In this document: in pieces, positions 62,207 through 64,000 of the stretch
Numbering within the stretch: position 1 is the stretch's first letter
How the letters are laid out: every line of letters starts with the position of its first letter
Origin: Novosphingobium capsulatum NBRC 12533
GTDB taxonomy: Bacteria > Pseudomonadota > Alphaproteobacteria > Sphingomonadales > Sphingomonadaceae
Length of the DNA: 64,000 bases
Assembly: GCF_001598375.1 (NCBI RefSeq)
Contig: NZ_BCYV01000003.1
Coordinates: forward strand, 146,132 to 210,131
Direction of reading: 5' to 3'
The notes under the pieces: generated by a model
The model's database searches: none
Seen by the model: only the letters and a program-made list of their open reading frames with translations
Told to the model about the DNA's origin: nothing
Translations under genes and position numbers: made by a program

Positions 62207-62868
62207 TTCCACGGGCGGGACCGATACCACTTGGTCAGCACGTATTTGACGCCGCGGATCACCGGCCGCCCGGCATGCATGCTCTTGGGATTGGGCCGCC
62301 CGTCGCGGTTCATGTTGTTCCAGATCAGCAGCGCGCCGGGCTGGGGCGGAACCGACAGGTTGACCTTGGGAAAGTCGGTCGAGCCGCCTTCTTCCACGGT
62401 GTTGAGATAGGCCATAGCGGTCCAGCTGCGCTGGCCGCCGTTGCGCATTTCTTCGGTCCACATCGGGTCTGACGGGCGGAAATGATCGAAATGCGCCTTG
62501 AATTCCTGGCCGGGTTGATAGCGCTGGCCCTGGATGGTTTCGCCAAAGGCAGGGTCCAGCCCCATGAGATCGTCGATCCGCCGCTGCAGCATGCGGATGA
62601 ACGGATCGTGGGGATTGACGTCGCCGCTATAGCTCGTGCGTCCGCCATCGGTGCTGTAGGTGTCTGATGGGCGGGCCACGGCATCGACCACGCCGATCAG
62701 CCGCTCGCACTCGGGCCGGGTGAAGAATTCGCCCACGGCATAGATCTCGAAATCCTCGACCGGGATGCGATAGGCGGCCGGATCGGCATCGAGGCGCGTG
62801 CGCACCTGGTTACCGATGCGCTTGAGATCGGCACTGTCGGGATGGGGCTCGGAACGGAACAAAACCAT
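62203..62868 (-). CDS. Prolyl 4-hydroxylase-like 2-oxoglutarate/Fe(II) oxygenase
   Basis: A 221-residue non-heme iron dioxygenase of the P4H alpha-subunit type. The iron ligands appear as HFDHF (His and Asp) and SMHAGRPV (second His), with the 2-oxoglutarate-binding Lys in GVKYVLTKWY. RYQPGQEFKAHFDHF is a family hallmark. Start ATG 62868 is chosen; a longer frame reaches 62943 without a ribosome site. The stop overlaps the DUF885 gene start. The substrate is unknown. Confidence 0.85.
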   Translation of the reverse strand: MVLFRSEPHPDSADLKRIGNQVRTRLDADPAAYRIPVEDFEIYAVGEFFTRPECERLIGVVDAVARPSDTYSTDGGRTSYSGDVNPHDPFIRMLQRRIDDLMGLDPAFGETIQGQRYQPGQEFKAHFDHFRPSDPMWTEEMRNGGQRSWTAMAYLNTVEEGGSTDFPKVNLSVPPQPGALLIWNNMNRDGRPNPKSMHAGRPVIRGVKYVLTKWYRSRPWN

Positions 62869-62964
62869 GATAGGGACGTCATGCAAGAACGTGTCGCTGG
62901 CTGCAAGCCGGCTCGGCAGGAACCCTTGGGAAAGCGGGCGCAAATGTAAATTCTGGTAGGTTTT

Positions 62965-62979
62965 GGTCCGATGTGGACC
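62965..62979. promoter_or_regulatory. Dyad GGTCC-N5-GGACC upstream of the MarR-like gene
   Basis: GGTCCGATGTGGACC lies between the divergent oxygenase and MarR-like genes, in a patch less GC-rich than its surroundings, and could be the MarR-like protein's operator. Confidence 0.3.
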
Positions 62980-63108
62980 GAAATCGTTGATAATTCTCGC
63001 GAAATATTGTCGATATGGGGCTATTGCAAGGTGCGGTTAACCTGAAGCTGTCCAGCGGTTTGGGCATTGTGTCCGACCGAAGGCCTCGCGAAAGTAACGG
63101 GAACCACT

Positions 63109-63543
63109 GTGACGACCAAGCCATTCGCGCCTGCAGTTCCCTTAGGCAGCAAAACTGCTCCAGTTGTGGGAGGTCGCGTTCCGTTGGATGCCCTAGTCGA
63201 TGCCGAAGCGGAATCCTTCCGCATTGCCAAGGCCTTGTATGCATTACGCCGGCGTCGCGACGGGGTGACACCGGTGAAGGGCCTGTTTGGCGAACCGGCG
63301 TGGGACATCCTGCTGGATCTCTATATCGCTCACAAGCGCGGCACCGAATTGCAGGTGTCGAGCGTGTGCCTGGAAGCCGGCGTGCCTTCCACCACGATTT
63401 TGCGCTGGATCGCGCGGCTTGAACGCGAAGGGCTGCTTTACCGCCAGGCCGACACGGGCGATCTGCGCCGGCGCTATGTGCGCCTGACCGACGATGGGCT
63501 GGCGATGATGCGCAACATTCTGGGGGCGATCGGCACGATCTGA
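63109..63543 (+). CDS. MarR-like winged-helix regulator
   Basis: The 144-residue protein carries a winged helix in its C-terminal half: WDILLDLYIAHKRGTELQVS, VCLEAGVPSTTILRWIARLE, then the wing GDLRRRYVRLTDDGLAMM. The N-terminal ~45 residues are low-complexity and Pro/Ala-rich. GTG at 63109 follows ACGGGAA. It is divergent from the P4H-like oxygenase. Ligand and targets are unknown. Confidence 0.8.
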   Translation: MTTKPFAPAVPLGSKTAPVVGGRVPLDALVDAEAESFRIAKALYALRRRRDGVTPVKGLFGEPAWDILLDLYIAHKRGTELQVSSVCLEAGVPSTTILRWIARLEREGLLYRQADTGDLRRRYVRLTDDGLAMMRNILGAIGTI

Positions 63544-63583
63544 ACGGGGCGTTCCGCGCCGCGGGGATGTTCATCGCATACAA

Positions 63584-63608
63584 GAAGGCCGGCGCAAGGC
63601 CGGCCTTC
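63584..63608. terminator. Convergent hairpin terminator
   Basis: A 10-base perfect stem GAAGGCCGGC / GCCGGCCTTC with loop GCAAG, between the convergent MarR-like and RcnB-like genes. T-runs are weak on both sides. Confidence 0.5.
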
Positions 63609-63622
63609 CCGTGTCATCGTTC

Positions 63623-64000
63623 TTACCAGAAGAAGTCGTAGATCACGTCCACCACCTGGCCGGTGTAGGTGTCGATCAGCACGACATCGTCATAATAGCG
63701 CACCCAGCGATAGGGCGGATAGGCCGGCGGCAGGCGATAGGCCCACGGATCGGCGATCCAGTATTGCTGGGCAAAGAATGGTGCGCCCAGATAGATGCCG
63801 ATGTTCAGGCGGCTGTAGCGATAGTTGGGCATCGGCGCGAAATAGCGCGGCCCGCGGAACAGATCGCGATGGTCGCTGCGCCAGCCCTGCCAGTCATAGC
63901 GGCGATCCTGCCGCCAATCGTTGCGCCAGGGGCCACGGTTGTCACCCCAACCAGGACGGCCGGGGCCACGATCGTTGTTCCAGCCGGGACGGCCATAGTT
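63623..64000 (-). CDS. RcnB-like periplasmic protein, C-terminal part (start beyond the window)
   Basis: The frame is open to the right edge. The visible 125 residues are rich in Arg, Trp, Asn and Gly (NYGRPGWNNDRGPGRPGW) and then read YFAPMPNYRYSRLNIGIY, YWIADPWAYRLPPAYPPYRW and a final VVLIDTYTGQVVDVIYDFFW, the form of RcnB family proteins. RcnB affects nickel/cobalt homeostasis in E. coli; many sphingomonad homologues have no known role. The N-terminus and signal peptide are outside the window. Confidence 0.8.
   Translation of the reverse strand, partial: NYGRPGWNNDRGPGRPGWGDNRGPWRNDWRQDRRYDWQGWRSDHRDLFRGPRYFAPMPNYRYSRLNIGIYLGAPFFAQQYWIADPWAYRLPPAYPPYRWVRYYDDVVLIDTYTGQVVDVIYDFFW

Overview
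The window is GC-rich chromosomal DNA from a sphingomonad (order Sphingomonadales, most like Novosphingobium or Sphingobium). The evidence is two TonB-dependent receptors, a class I lysyl-tRNA synthetase, an ATP synthase operon atpHAGDC with a short epsilon subunit, and above all a set of lignin-derived aromatic catabolism genes. No tRNA, rRNA, CRISPR array or intact insertion sequence is visible.

Region 1 to 28.8 kb is accessory-rich and catabolic. It holds vanillin dehydrogenase and feruloyl-CoA hydratase-lyase (1.2-3.6 kb), a secreted M20 peptidase, and a TetR regulator divergent from a Rieske oxygenase followed by a phytoene-desaturase-like flavoprotein (5.4-9.1 kb). Next come an amino acid permease, a TPR-sulfotransferase with a TonB receptor, an atypical response regulator, and pobA with a divergent AraC regulator. 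A MetE-like methyltransferase with an NTF2-like partner and an IclR regulator follow (18.1-20.5 kb). After an AT-rich islet with a frameshifted membrane protein come a phenol-degradation-type outer membrane protein, an amidase, a LigE-type beta-etherase and a LigM/DesA-type tetrahydrofolate-dependent O-demethylase (22.3-27.6 kb). Together the enzymes would cleave beta-aryl ethers, shorten ferulate to vanillin, oxidise it to vanillate, remove the O-methyl group and hydroxylate 4-hydroxybenzoate. The O-demethylase and the MetE-like gene share an upstream dyad, TTCAC-N4-GTGAA, which suggests one regulon linking methyl-tetrahydrofolate production to its use.

Region 28.8 to 64 kb is mostly housekeeping: ATP synthase, an HtrA-like protease, Ada, an FeS photolyase-like protein, PriA, a transaldolase-like aldolase, CobT, CysS, a LexA-like S24 protein, the rpmF-plsX-fabH-ihfA-merR cluster, LysRS, a flagellin with a sigma-54 type promoter, a DinG-like helicase, and a DUF885 protein beside a prolyl 4-hydroxylase-like oxygenase.

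The intergenic DNA is unusually rich in dispersed palindromic repeats (families A to F below), and a 270-bp nested inverted repeat lies between priA and the aldolase gene. Gene starts were chosen from ribosome binding sites, signal peptides, overlaps and family length. Family assignments come from recognising protein motifs by eye, not from database searches.
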